From NCBI RefSeq assembly GCF_013367775.1, contig NZ_CP055157.1, positions 2,249,001-2,313,000 of the forward strand: DNA of 64,000 nucleotides, written 5' to 3'. The translations under genes were made by a program, and so were the position numbers. Positions 16,329-24,330 of this stretch are shown in pieces. Source of the stretch: Microbulbifer sp. YPW1 (GTDB lineage Bacteria; Pseudomonadota; Gammaproteobacteria; Pseudomonadales; Cellvibrionaceae). The stretch's first letter is position 1. The number at the start of each line of letters is the position of its first letter. Below the pieces are notes generated by a model. It was not told the DNA's origin. It did not search any database and saw nothing but the letters and a program-made list of their open reading frames with translations.

Positions 16329-17449
16329 TGGGACGCTGGAGCCGGCATCTGGAAGCGCTCACCCAGGCCATTAGTGGCATGGGGGCTTCTGCGTCTGCCG
16401 CGGCGGACGCCGACGGCGATACCGCACTGCAGGAAGTGCCCGAGGCGCAAGCCGTAGAGTCTCCAGAACCTGAGGAGGCGATCGAGCCCCGGGACAGCTC
16501 TATCGAGCAGGCCCTGATCAAGGGTATGGAAGTGACCCTGGGTGATCTGGACCAGACCGAGCACGGCTGGATGTATCGCGGACACCCGGTAATGGTTTAC
16601 GCGGTAGATGTGGCCGCGGTGGAGGATCAACAGGTGCGGCGGGAGTTTTTCCAGCGCGTGCACCTGGCGAGCTGCTGCGGTGCCCTGGAAGATCCCGCGC
16701 AGGCGGTGTGGATTGGCACCGCGCGCGAGGCGCTGGCTGCGCCGGGGCTGGATACCACCCACGCCTGCGAATACTGCCTGGCCAAGGTCAACCACCGCGG
16801 CTTCCGCAGCCTGGGGCCGCGGGACCGTACGCGCGTTGCCGCCGGCTTCAGCTTCCACTGGCACGTGAGCCAGTATGCGCAGGAATTTTTCCCCGGTGAT
16901 GAAGCCAACTTCTGGGCGCCGGGTAAAGTGGTGCAGGCACTTTCCGCGATCGAGCCGGGTTCTGCCGACAGCGGTACCTGTGGCTTCTGCGAGTGGCAGG
17001 TGCCTGCCGGGCACGACTGGTTTGTACCGGTAGAGCGCGGTACCCAACTGGGCTTGTCCATCGATGCCTGTGTGCTCTGTGCGCAACAGCAGGCGATGGG
17101 CGTACTCACATTGCCGGATGCCAGCGCCCTGGAGGCCAGCCGCGTGCGGTTCAGCGCGCAGCGGGAAAATACGGATGTTACCGCTCAGGACGCGGCGCCA
17201 GAGAGTGACCGCGACTGGTCCAGGGTGCGCCGACAGTTACCCTTGTCCTGGCATCCTCTGTGTGAGCAGCTGGAGCGTAAACTCTCAGCGCCGGTATTGT
17301 TCCATCGTTTTACTGGCTATGAAGGCGTGGCGGTATTGGCATGGCCGGAACATCGCCGGGGCATAGTGGCCGCAGAGGAAGATCGCGCGCTGCTGCCGGA
17401 GGGTTGGGATTTCTGGACCCTGCGCAATGTGCTGGGTAGTCTCGGTTAA
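16328..17449 (+). CDS. Uncharacterised cysteine-rich protein coupled to the ZorAB-like pair
   Basis: A 373-residue soluble protein that I do not recognise. Residues 1-60 are low-complexity and acidic. Four cysteine pairs follow: Cys116/117 (HLASCC), Cys147/150 (HACEYC), Cys218/221 (CGFC) and Cys248/251 (CVLC). The last two, 27 residues apart, look like a classic zinc ribbon; the first two with His112 may form a second zinc site. The rest is tryptophan-rich and well structured. It is not ZorC, ZorD or ZorE as I know them: no helicase motifs and no clear HNH. Translational coupling to the ZorB-like gene suggests it is the cytoplasmic partner or effector. A terminator follows at 17474-17498. Confidence 0.72.
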   Translation: MGRWSRHLEALTQAISGMGASASAAADADGDTALQEVPEAQAVESPEPEEAIEPRDSSIEQALIKGMEVTLGDLDQTEHGWMYRGHPVMVYAVDVAAVEDQQVRREFFQRVHLASCCGALEDPAQAVWIGTAREALAAPGLDTTHACEYCLAKVNHRGFRSLGPRDRTRVAAGFSFHWHVSQYAQEFFPGDEANFWAPGKVVQALSAIEPGSADSGTCGFCEWQVPAGHDWFVPVERGTQLGLSIDACVLCAQQQAMGVLTLPDASALEASRVRFSAQRENTDVTAQDAAPESDRDWSRVRRQLPLSWHPLCEQLERKLSAPVLFHRFTGYEGVAVLAWPEHRRGIVAAEEDRALLPEGWDFWTLRNVLGSLG

Positions 17450-17473
17450 CGCCACAAGGCAGAAAAACAAAAA

Positions 17474-17498
17474 AGGGCAGCGTTCGCTGCCCTTTCTC
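17474..17498. terminator. Bidirectional terminator between the ZorAB-like operon and the L,D-transpeptidase
   Basis: AAAGGGCAGCG-TTCG-CTGCCCTTT has an A-run before it and a T-rich tail after it. It lies between two convergent genes, 25 bases after one stop and about 15 before the other. Confidence 0.85.
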
Positions 17499-17512
17499 GT
17501 TTCTGGCTCCGG

Positions 17513-18118
17513 TTACTGACGAACCGTCACCTTGGTGCCCATGGGTGCGTTCTCATAAAAGATCTTCGCCATATGCCAGGGCAGACGAATACAGCCGTGG
17601 GACTCCGGACGCCCGGTTACCTTGCCCGCGTGCATGCCCACTGCGCCGTTAATGCGCATAAAGAAGTCCATGGACGCGCCGCGGAATACAGTACCGGGCG
17701 GGCGCTTGTCTTTGCGTACATCCACGCTCGACTTGCGCACATAACCCGCGCGATCCACATAGTGCCCAAACAGATTGGATCTATGGTCTATGTTTTTTTC
17801 CGATACCCGGAAGCTGCCCGTGGGCGTGCGATAGCCGGCGATACCTGTGGCTACCGGAGAGATACCAGCCAGGCGGCCACCTTTGTAAAAGTAGGCACGC
17901 TGTTCACTGATGTCGATGATGATATGTGGCGTTCCCCCGACCACATCCCGGCGCCACCAGGCGCTGCCATCGGTCATGGATCTGTGCTGCTGGTAGGGAT
18001 ACGGATAATCCCCGGCCTGGGCAACCGGCGCAAATACCGCGGATGCCGCCAGTACCAGACTGCTGCCAAGCATGAATTTCTTGAAGGTGCTTTTCAGAAA
18101 AGTGGAAGGGCGTTGCAT
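17513..18118 (-). CDS. L,D-transpeptidase (YkuD domain)
   Basis: I start at ATG 18118 (201 residues), since GAGG lies upstream and a signal peptide begins there: a basic FLKSTFKKF, a hydrophobic core and APVAQAG near residue 37. The longer open frame upstream looks non-coding. The YkuD domain runs from about residue 70 to the end and contains the catalytic motif SHGCIRLP, with the His and Cys in place. These periplasmic enzymes crosslink peptidoglycan through 3-3 bonds or attach proteins to it. Monocistronic, ending at the shared terminator. It may be unrelated to the ZorAB-like operon that converges on it. Confidence 0.9.
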   Translation of the reverse strand: MQRPSTFLKSTFKKFMLGSSLVLAASAVFAPVAQAGDYPYPYQQHRSMTDGSAWWRRDVVGGTPHIIIDISEQRAYFYKGGRLAGISPVATGIAGYRTPTGSFRVSEKNIDHRSNLFGHYVDRAGYVRKSSVDVRKDKRPPGTVFRGASMDFFMRINGAVGMHAGKVTGRPESHGCIRLPWHMAKIFYENAPMGTKVTVRQ

Positions 18119-18670
18119 GCGTACCTCATCTGCTCTTGCGAGCCAATTGCAGGCCGGTTTTTCCGGGACGAACGAGCCCCTGCAGCGAGTGCATAACCTG
18201 AGCCTGTGAATTTCCCCAAAGCGGCGCGTCGGTGTATCCCGATTTGGCCGCGGGATGAGCCTGCACCCGGTTCCGGTGGACGGCACCAGGGCAAGTGAGA
18301 GGCATGGTAGGGTGCGGATTTGGCGCTTTTTACATTCAATCAGAATGACAGGGGCGCCGCTTATAGAAGTTTCTGCAGGTACGCTTGTGGGACTTTTTTC
18401 CTATAAGGCGTCGGCCGGAGAAGTGCGCGAGATAGCGGGCAAAAAAAAGCCGGCTAATTAGCCGGCTTCAAACTTTCCAGAAGGTCTGGAATCGTGCTTT
18501 GACGAGAGAGCAACAAATGTTGACGATCTTATTGAGAGGTAACCTTTTGAGCCCGCAGGCGGTCCAAGGTTCGGCGCAGGCAGTTAACCTCGCGCCAATT
18601 TCTTACCTATTTCCACAATAAGCGCCGAATTCCTCACGGGCGTTTTGTGTGTTTTTCTTTCCGTTTAAAT
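18119..18670. other. Intergenic stretch: 3' region of the GH13 gene and promoter of the transpeptidase
   Basis: No gene is supported. It contains the minus-strand terminator at 18448-18468. Between it and the GH13 stop (18536-18595) lies a stretch with long-range pairing (GAGGTAAC with GTTAACCTC) and an inner GCCCGCAGGC, so the GH13 transcript would have a structured 3' region of about 200 bases. The part from 18119 to 18440 shows nothing recognisable apart from the space for the transpeptidase promoter. Confidence 0.35.
18448..18468 (-). terminator. Rho-independent terminator for the GH13 gene
   Basis: AAGCCGGCTAATTAGCCGGCTT is a near-perfect hairpin followed, on the minus strand, by a T-run (the A-run at 18441-18448 on the plus strand). 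Confidence 0.8.
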
Positions 18671-20329
18671 TTATGACGTTTTACGACGCAAAACCCGAGC
18701 GCCGGCAACCGGCAGCTCGATTGCCGAGCCGGCGACACTGCCACCGAACTCTGCCGGGGTAATGTCTTCGCAACCGGCAAACTCTTCCGGCAGCGCCAGG
18801 GGTGCGGCTTCGCTGCCGAGGTTCAGGGCGATGAAATAGCATTCGTCCTGAGTACGGCGTTCGAATACCAGCAGATCATTTTCGGTATCAAAAATCTGCT
18901 GTTCCGCGGTGGCCACTGCCTGGGGCAGTTCTGCGTGCCATTTCAGCAGCGCGCGGAAGCGGTTCAGCATTGAGTGCTGGTCGTCTTCCTGCAGGGACAC
19001 CGCCAGGTGGTAGTGTTCCTCCGCGACCGGCAGCCAGGGTTTTACCTTGGAGAAGCCGGCATTGATCTCGCCGCCATTGAACCACGGCATGGGCGTACGG
19101 CAACCATCGCGGCCCTTGAATTCTGGCCACAGGTTAATGCCGTAGGGGTCCTGCAGATCCTCGAACGCCACGTCTGCTTCCGGCAGGCCCAGTTCCTCGC
19201 CCTGGTACAGGCACACACTGCCGCGCAGCATCAGTTGCATCAGCAGGAACAGGGGAGCGCGGGCCAATGCGGTTTCCGTATCAAACCCTTTGTTCCAGCG
19301 GCTGAAGGAGCGCGGCACATCGTGGTTGGAAATGGACCAGCAGGGCCAGCCTTCCTCGGTCACACGGCGGTTCTTCTCCAGGGTCTCGCGCAGGAACTGC
19401 GCACTGCAGTCTTCCGACAGCAGGTCGAAGGAGTACGCCATATGTAGGCGTTCTTCGGTGGTGTAATCGGCCATGATCTTGTGGGTGTTGTCGTCACCCA
19501 CTTCACCCACGGTGGTGGAGCCCGGGTACTGGTCCATCAGCTGGCGCACCCGATGCAGGAACTCGAGGTTCTCCGGCTGGGATTTGTCGTGGATGTGCCA
19601 CTGGTATTCGTAGCTGTTCACCGGGGGCAGGCCGTTCTTGTCGAGCTTCACCGGACGCGGCGGATTGTCCTGCAGCGAACGGTTGTGGAACGCGTGGTTG
19701 ATGGCGTCCAGGCGGAAGCCATCGACGCCGCGGTCGAGCCAGAATTTCAGGTCTGCCAGCAGCTGTTCCTGGACTTCCGGGTTGTGCAGGTTCAGGTCCG
19801 GCTGTTCCTTGAGGAAGTTGGTCAGGTAGTACTGGCGGCGACGGGTGCACCAGCGCCAGGCGCTGCCACCGAAGTTGGACATCCAGTTGTTCGGAGCGCT
19901 GCCATCTTCCTTTGCGTCTGCCCACACGTACCAGTCGGCCTTGGGGTTGTCGCGGTTCTGGCGGCTCTCTTCGAACCAGGGGTGCAGATCCGAGGTGTGG
20001 CTCAGGATCTGGTCGATGATGACCTTCAGGCCCAGTGCATGGGCTTTCTCGATCACCTGGTCAAAGTCGCTGAGGGTGCCGAAAATCGGGTCAACGTCCC
20101 GGTAGTCGGAAACGTCGTAGCCGAAGTCAACCATCGGGGACTTGAAGAACGGAGAAATCCAGATGGCATCCACACCAATGGATTTCACATAGTCGAGCTT
20201 GCGGCAGATCCCCTGAAGGTCGCCGATGCCGTCGCCGTTGGCGTCGCAAAAGCTGCGGGGGTAAATCTGGTAAATAACGCTGTTGCGCCACCATTCCCCG
20301 GTGTTGTTGCTGTTGGGATTACCGCTCAT
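18671..20329 (-). CDS. GH13 alpha-glucosidase
   Basis: I start at ATG 20329 (552 residues); the longer frame adds 35 non-family residues. It opens with the family pattern WWRNSVIYQIYPRSF, then DGIGDLQG. Catalytic residues are clear: Asp208 (DGFRLDAIN, nucleophile), Glu276 (VGEVGDD, acid/base) and Asp in SNHDVPRS. No signal peptide, so cytoplasmic. This fits the GH13 alpha-glucosidase branch (Xanthomonas/Halomonas type) that hydrolyses maltose and short alpha-glucosides. The malT-type regulator gene lies just upstream in the same direction, and MalT-box-like sequences lie 65-90 bases upstream of the start. It would act on sugars imported by the 6350-7831 transporter. Confidence 0.9.
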   Translation of the reverse strand: MSGNPNSNNTGEWWRNSVIYQIYPRSFCDANGDGIGDLQGICRKLDYVKSIGVDAIWISPFFKSPMVDFGYDVSDYRDVDPIFGTLSDFDQVIEKAHALGLKVIIDQILSHTSDLHPWFEESRQNRDNPKADWYVWADAKEDGSAPNNWMSNFGGSAWRWCTRRRQYYLTNFLKEQPDLNLHNPEVQEQLLADLKFWLDRGVDGFRLDAINHAFHNRSLQDNPPRPVKLDKNGLPPVNSYEYQWHIHDKSQPENLEFLHRVRQLMDQYPGSTTVGEVGDDNTHKIMADYTTEERLHMAYSFDLLSEDCSAQFLRETLEKNRRVTEEGWPCWSISNHDVPRSFSRWNKGFDTETALARAPLFLLMQLMLRGSVCLYQGEELGLPEADVAFEDLQDPYGINLWPEFKGRDGCRTPMPWFNGGEINAGFSKVKPWLPVAEEHYHLAVSLQEDDQHSMLNRFRALLKWHAELPQAVATAEQQIFDTENDLLVFERRTQDECYFIALNLGSEAAPLALPEEFAGCEDITPAEFGGSVAGSAIELPVAGARVLRRKTS

Positions 20330-20394
20330 GCCTATAGTCCGTTTTGTGATACTTATTAGGTTAGGGTCAGTATGGCGGTGCCGGTGGTCGCTTA

Positions 20395-20418
20395 CCTCCT
20401 CCCTTGCAGGGGAGGAGG
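20395..20418. promoter_or_regulatory. Candidate MalT boxes (inverted pair) upstream of the GH13 gene
   Basis: GGGGAGGAGG (20409-20418) is an exact match to the known MalT box. CCTCCTCCC (20395-20403) is a near-copy in the opposite orientation. Together they form a hairpin with no T-run. They lie 66-90 bases upstream of the GH13 start, between it and the malT-type gene. Confidence 0.55.
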
Positions 20419-20492
20419 GGGGAGAGAAACTCACCGGTGAAGGGCACTTTACGGGGTGGACACTCCTCGCATATGGCCACTTTGGAGGCTGC

Positions 20493-23219
20493 TCAGGGCT
20501 TATCCTGTACTGAGCGCAGCAACTGCTCCGCCAGTGCGATCGCCTGTTGGCGATCCTTCACATCCAGCTTCTGGTACAGGCTGCGGATATGGGTCTTGAT
20601 GGTGCTCGGCGCGACCTTGAAGTGCCGCGCGATGCGCTCGTTGGAGAGCCCCGAGTGAATGGCATTCAGTACCTGCCACTCCCGCGGCGTCAGCGGTGAA
20701 TGCCTGAGGAAATCGGGCACCGCGTCGCTGGCGAGGATTTCGCGCACGATGGTTTCGTCCAGTTCGATGCGAATGCCGCCGCCAAGCTCCGGTTGCTGCT
20801 GGGCGAGCTTGATGAGTTGCTGGGCCTTTTCCGTCTGTGCGTCGCTGAGGGCCAGTTCGCCACTTTCTTCAAGGGCGGCTTTCAGCAGCACGATCATGGG
20901 CTTGCCGATTTGCAGGAAGCTCGCGGTCAGGTCACTTTCCAGCATGATGGTCAGTGCGGCACCGAGATGTTGCAGTGCGGCCTCGCGGCGCTCGCGCAGC
21001 CAGGACAGGTGGGCGGCGAGTACGCGGTTGCGCAGTTGGTCGGTGATCAGGCCGCACTCTTCCGCGACCTGCTGCAGGCGGCCGAGGAGGCGGTTGGCAT
21101 CGGACCAGCGGTGCAGGGAGATGAGCGCGCGTACGTGGTTGCGCCCATAGCACTGTTCAAAGTGGTTGCTGGGGCGGTCTGCCACCGGGTCCGCCTGCTC
21201 CTGCCAGGTGGCGATGGCATCGGTATTTTCCAGAGCCTGCCACACGCGCATACGCGCGGCATCGGCATTGGCTACCCAGTCCCGGTGATATTGCTCGCCG
21301 GTCAGCAGGTGTTCCACCCGCTCCATCCATTCCAGGCACTCGTCCTTGTCGCCCCGCGCCAGTGCCACCTTTAACAGCAGGGTGTATTCCGGCAGCAGCC
21401 AGCGCTCGCCGACCTTGCGGTTGATCTGCATTCCGCGTCGGGCGGATTCCGCAGCGCCGTCGAGATCGCCGGCTTCCCACTGCAGCTGGCCTTTCAGGCG
21501 ATAGATGAATTCGGAGATGGGCAGGCCCACCAGGTGATGCTCTTCCACCAGGCGCTGGGCGCGGGCCTGCAGGGCGGCGGCTTTTTTCAGCAGGCCGTTG
21601 GCGAAAGCGATTTCGGTCTGCTGGCACAGTGCCCAGGCGGCGTTAGGGATATCCTGGCGGGCGAGGGTGGCTTTCTCCACCGCTTCCATATGATGCATGG
21701 CCTGATCCAGCTCGCCGAGGCAGAAACTGGTTTCGCCGATCACCAGTTGTGCGGCAATGCGCTCGCTGACCTGATCCTCGGGCAGTAGCTCCAGGGCTTC
21801 CTGAGCATACTCCTTGGCTTTCAGGATCTGGCCGCGGGAAATGGACACCTGGGCGCGCATGGCGGCAAAGGCGCCCTCGAAATCCTGCCACTGGCCGGGG
21901 TCTTCCCGTTGCAGCCAGCTCTCGGCGGCTGCCAACAGTTTGTTGCAGCGCTCGTAGTCAAAGCTGTCGCGGGCGAGGCGGGCGGCCAGCAGGGTAAAAG
22001 AGGCGTGGCGTTTGATCTGGTCTTCGCCCAGCCAGTTGAGGCTGTCGTTCAGCACGCGGAACTGTCCCTCGCGCAGGAACTGCTCGCCCTGTTCGGCGAT
22101 CAGCCGGTGAACCCGTTCTCGGTCTTCTGCCTTGAGGGCGTGGCGCAGCGCTTCCAGGGGCTGCTTGAGCTCCTGCCAGGTGTCGCTGGCGGTCTGATGC
22201 AGCTGGGTCAGCTCATTGCTGTCGGACAGTTGCCGCTGCAGGAAGCGGGCAAATACCGGGTGGAAGCGGAACCACTGGCGGCTGGAGTCCTGCGCCTGCA
22301 GGAACAGGCCGCGACTGGCCGCGGTCTCCAGTTGCTGCTGACCGCCGCCCTGGCCGCTCAGTCGCTCGGCCAGCAGACCATTGACGCGGGTCAGGATGGA
22401 GGTGCGCGCCAGTAGCTGGCGCAGTTCCGGCTCAAGCCGTTCGAGTACTTCTTCGGCCAGATAGTCGAGGATATGTCCATGGCCCTGTTCCAGTTCGCCC
22501 AGGTAGCGGTCCACTTCTTCCTGGTCGCGCACGGAGAGGGCGAACATCTGTATTGCCGGCGGCCAGCCCTCGGAAAGCTGGTGTAGCTGCGCCACGCGGT
22601 CACTGCCAAGGGCAAAAGGCAGGCGGCGGGCGAGTAGCTGGGTGGTTTCATCGATGGTGAGTGCCAGGTCTTCCGGGCCCAGCTCCAGTAGTCGGCCCTG
22701 CAGGCGCAGGGCGCCGAGACCCAGCGGGGGCTGGCTGCGGCTGGTAATCACCACGCCGATACCGGCAGGGGCGTGGCGTAACAGGAAGCGGGTGGCATCG
22801 TGCACCACCGGGTTGTCGATCTGGTGGTAGTCGTCAAGGACGATGCGCAGCTCGCTCGGCAACTGGCGCAGCTCTGCCAGCATCTGGCTGATCACCAGGG
22901 AGGGGTCGAGATTGTGCTGGGCGGCGAGGATCTTGCTGGTTTCCGGCACGCCGTTGCCGGTGGCGCGGTGCACGCTCTCCACCAGGTAGCGGCAGAACTG
23001 ACCGGGCTCGTTGTCGCCCCCGTCCAGGGAATACCAGGCCACCGGGTTGTCCTGCTCGCTGGCCCAGGAGGTGACCAGGGTGGTTTTGCCGTAGCCGGCA
23101 GGGGCGGTCACCAGCAATAGCTGGTCACTCTGGCTCTGCTCCAGAAGAGACAGCAGCCGGGGGCGCTGTAGCGTGTGTTCCGGGCAGTCGGGGAGGCTGT
23201 ACTTGGAGGCTAGTAGCAT
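20493..23219 (-). CDS. malT: MalT-type LuxR-family ATP-dependent transcriptional activator
   Basis: A 908-residue protein, close to MalT length (about 900). The N-terminus has LPDCPEHTLQRPRLLSLL, then Walker A TAPAGYGKTTLV (about 39-50) and RIVLDDYHQID as Walker B, all typical of the STAND ATPase module. The middle (about 350-830) is helical repeats for inducer sensing. The C-terminus (about 843-905) is a LuxR helix-turn-helix (LTPREWQVLNAIHSGLSNERIA, then VKDRQQAIALAEQLL). In E. coli MalT binds maltotriose and ATP and activates maltose genes. Neighbourhood with a GH13 enzyme and exact MalT boxes supports the same role here. Confidence 0.88.
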   Translation of the reverse strand: MLLASKYSLPDCPEHTLQRPRLLSLLEQSQSDQLLLVTAPAGYGKTTLVTSWASEQDNPVAWYSLDGGDNEPGQFCRYLVESVHRATGNGVPETSKILAAQHNLDPSLVISQMLAELRQLPSELRIVLDDYHQIDNPVVHDATRFLLRHAPAGIGVVITSRSQPPLGLGALRLQGRLLELGPEDLALTIDETTQLLARRLPFALGSDRVAQLHQLSEGWPPAIQMFALSVRDQEEVDRYLGELEQGHGHILDYLAEEVLERLEPELRQLLARTSILTRVNGLLAERLSGQGGGQQQLETAASRGLFLQAQDSSRQWFRFHPVFARFLQRQLSDSNELTQLHQTASDTWQELKQPLEALRHALKAEDRERVHRLIAEQGEQFLREGQFRVLNDSLNWLGEDQIKRHASFTLLAARLARDSFDYERCNKLLAAAESWLQREDPGQWQDFEGAFAAMRAQVSISRGQILKAKEYAQEALELLPEDQVSERIAAQLVIGETSFCLGELDQAMHHMEAVEKATLARQDIPNAAWALCQQTEIAFANGLLKKAAALQARAQRLVEEHHLVGLPISEFIYRLKGQLQWEAGDLDGAAESARRGMQINRKVGERWLLPEYTLLLKVALARGDKDECLEWMERVEHLLTGEQYHRDWVANADAARMRVWQALENTDAIATWQEQADPVADRPSNHFEQCYGRNHVRALISLHRWSDANRLLGRLQQVAEECGLITDQLRNRVLAAHLSWLRERREAALQHLGAALTIMLESDLTASFLQIGKPMIVLLKAALEESGELALSDAQTEKAQQLIKLAQQQPELGGGIRIELDETIVREILASDAVPDFLRHSPLTPREWQVLNAIHSGLSNERIARHFKVAPSTIKTHIRSLYQKLDVKDRQQAIALAEQLLRSVQDKP

Positions 23220-23364
23220 GGCATTGACCGGTCGTCAGGGCTTGGGCGGGGGATGCACACACCAATACCCCCGCAGGCGCAATTGTACAACTTTAGTGTG
23301 CCAGCCCCCCGTTTGGACCGCGTCCTCCCCCGAGGGGGTGTAGGCCGGGACACCGGCCATAAAA

Positions 23365-23385
23365 AAGCCGGCGCAAGGCCGGCTT
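23365..23385 (-). terminator. Minus-strand Rho-independent terminator
   Basis: AAGCCGGCGCAAGGCCGGCTT, with an A-run before it on the plus strand (T-run on the minus strand). It lies 28 bases after the stop of the small frame at 23414-23629, which is the only minus-strand frame that could use it. Confidence 0.75.
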
Positions 23386-23413
23386 AAAGCAGAGATACGA
23401 TGAGAGAGTTCGA

Positions 23414-23629
23414 TCACCAGTCGCTGACACGGCGAACGTGATCAGGGGAACTGTACTGTTTGACGAGGTGCTGGCGCTGGAGTTCCTCGCGGCTCGAAAA
23501 AATCTGAAAGTTTTTGTGAAAAATCCCGTCTGCGCGGTTCGCGTGGCGCGAAAAGGCTCTTTTCTGGCGCGTTTCTTCCCATTGTGACCATCCAGTGTTA
23601 CTTTCCCAAGATTGTGGTATCTGTGTCAC
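23414..23629 (-). CDS. Possible small protein with its own terminator
   Basis: A 71-residue frame starting at GTG 23629. It is rich in Trp, Arg, His and Gln (for example GWSQWEETRQKRAF), with no signal or membrane segment and no family I recognise. The main support is the strong minus-strand terminator just after its stop; no other minus-strand gene lies close upstream. The ribosome-binding site is poor, and the transcript could instead be a small RNA. Confidence 0.4.
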   Translation of the reverse strand: MTQIPQSWESNTGWSQWEETRQKRAFSRHANRADGIFHKNFQIFSSREELQRQHLVKQYSSPDHVRRVSDW

Positions 23630-23752
23630 GGTTAATTACAGATCTATCCCACAGATTGCACAATTGACCGATGCGCGGGCAAACCCCGGCGTGGTATTCG
23701 CATCCAACAATAAAACCAACAACACCAAGAGCACACTTGCGGGGAGCGAACA

Positions 23753-24322
23753 ATGGCCGACCTGGTAATCCTCGCGGCACCGGGCATGGGCGCCGTGAAC
23801 GAAGATTTTGCCGAACCCCTGTTTCGGGCACTCAAGTCCGCCCTGGGAGACGACTGGTCGCGCATTCACACCGATACCATCCTCTGTCAGGGCCATCTGC
23901 AGCCCAACCTGGAGCGTGTATTCGACGCCATGCAGAAGCGGGATATGGATTACCTGCGGGCGCGTAAGTTCATGCTGTACGGCCTCGCCGAAGCCTCCAC
24001 CCAGCTCGCCGACATCCACCAGCGCGGCGGCAACTACGAAAAGGCCCAGCAGGCTATCTACCAGACCTTCGAGCGGGCCGCCAAGGCCACCAGTGACAAT
24101 GCCCCGGTCATCCTGTTGAGCCACTCCATCGGCTGCTGCATCCTCTCTAACTATCTTTGGGACGCCCAGCGCCCTACCATCAGCCACGGTATCTGGCGCG
24201 ATGGCGGCCCCCGCTGCGCGATCAGCTGGCCACTGGAATGGAAGCTGCGTTGGGAGGCCATCTGGAAAGCCCCGGGCATCAATCAGGGCGGACCGGTGGT
24301 GGTCCGTCCCGATCGTTTCTGA
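23753..24322 (+). CDS. Alpha/beta-hydrolase-like hypothetical protein
   Basis: A 189-residue protein with GGGGAGCG before the start. It begins ADLVILAAPGMGAVNEDFAEP and contains PVILLSHSIGCCILSNYLWDAQ (about residues 120-141). SHSIG matches a nucleophile elbow in which the first Gly is Ser. The acid and His of a catalytic triad are not obvious after it, and the last 40 residues (Trp- and Pro-rich) look unlike a hydrolase C-terminus. It may therefore be truncated or frameshifted near residue 150. Possible esterase/lipase relative; function unknown. Convergent with the TonB receptor gene 8 bases downstream. Confidence 0.6.
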   Translation: MADLVILAAPGMGAVNEDFAEPLFRALKSALGDDWSRIHTDTILCQGHLQPNLERVFDAMQKRDMDYLRARKFMLYGLAEASTQLADIHQRGGNYEKAQQAIYQTFERAAKATSDNAPVILLSHSIGCCILSNYLWDAQRPTISHGIWRDGGPRCAISWPLEWKLRWEAIWKAPGINQGGPVVVRPDRF

Positions 24323-24330
24323 GGTGGGTG

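Noticed and set aside
16768..16803. HNH-nuclease-like reading of HACEYCLAKVNHRG in the cysteine-rich protein
   Set aside because: Only the first Cys pair fits; the His-Asn-His spacing of an HNH core is not present, so I describe it as a zinc-site protein of unknown role.
20395..20418. Rho-independent terminator for malT
   Set aside because: A hairpin can form, but there is no T-run on the minus strand; exact MalT-box sequence is a better explanation.
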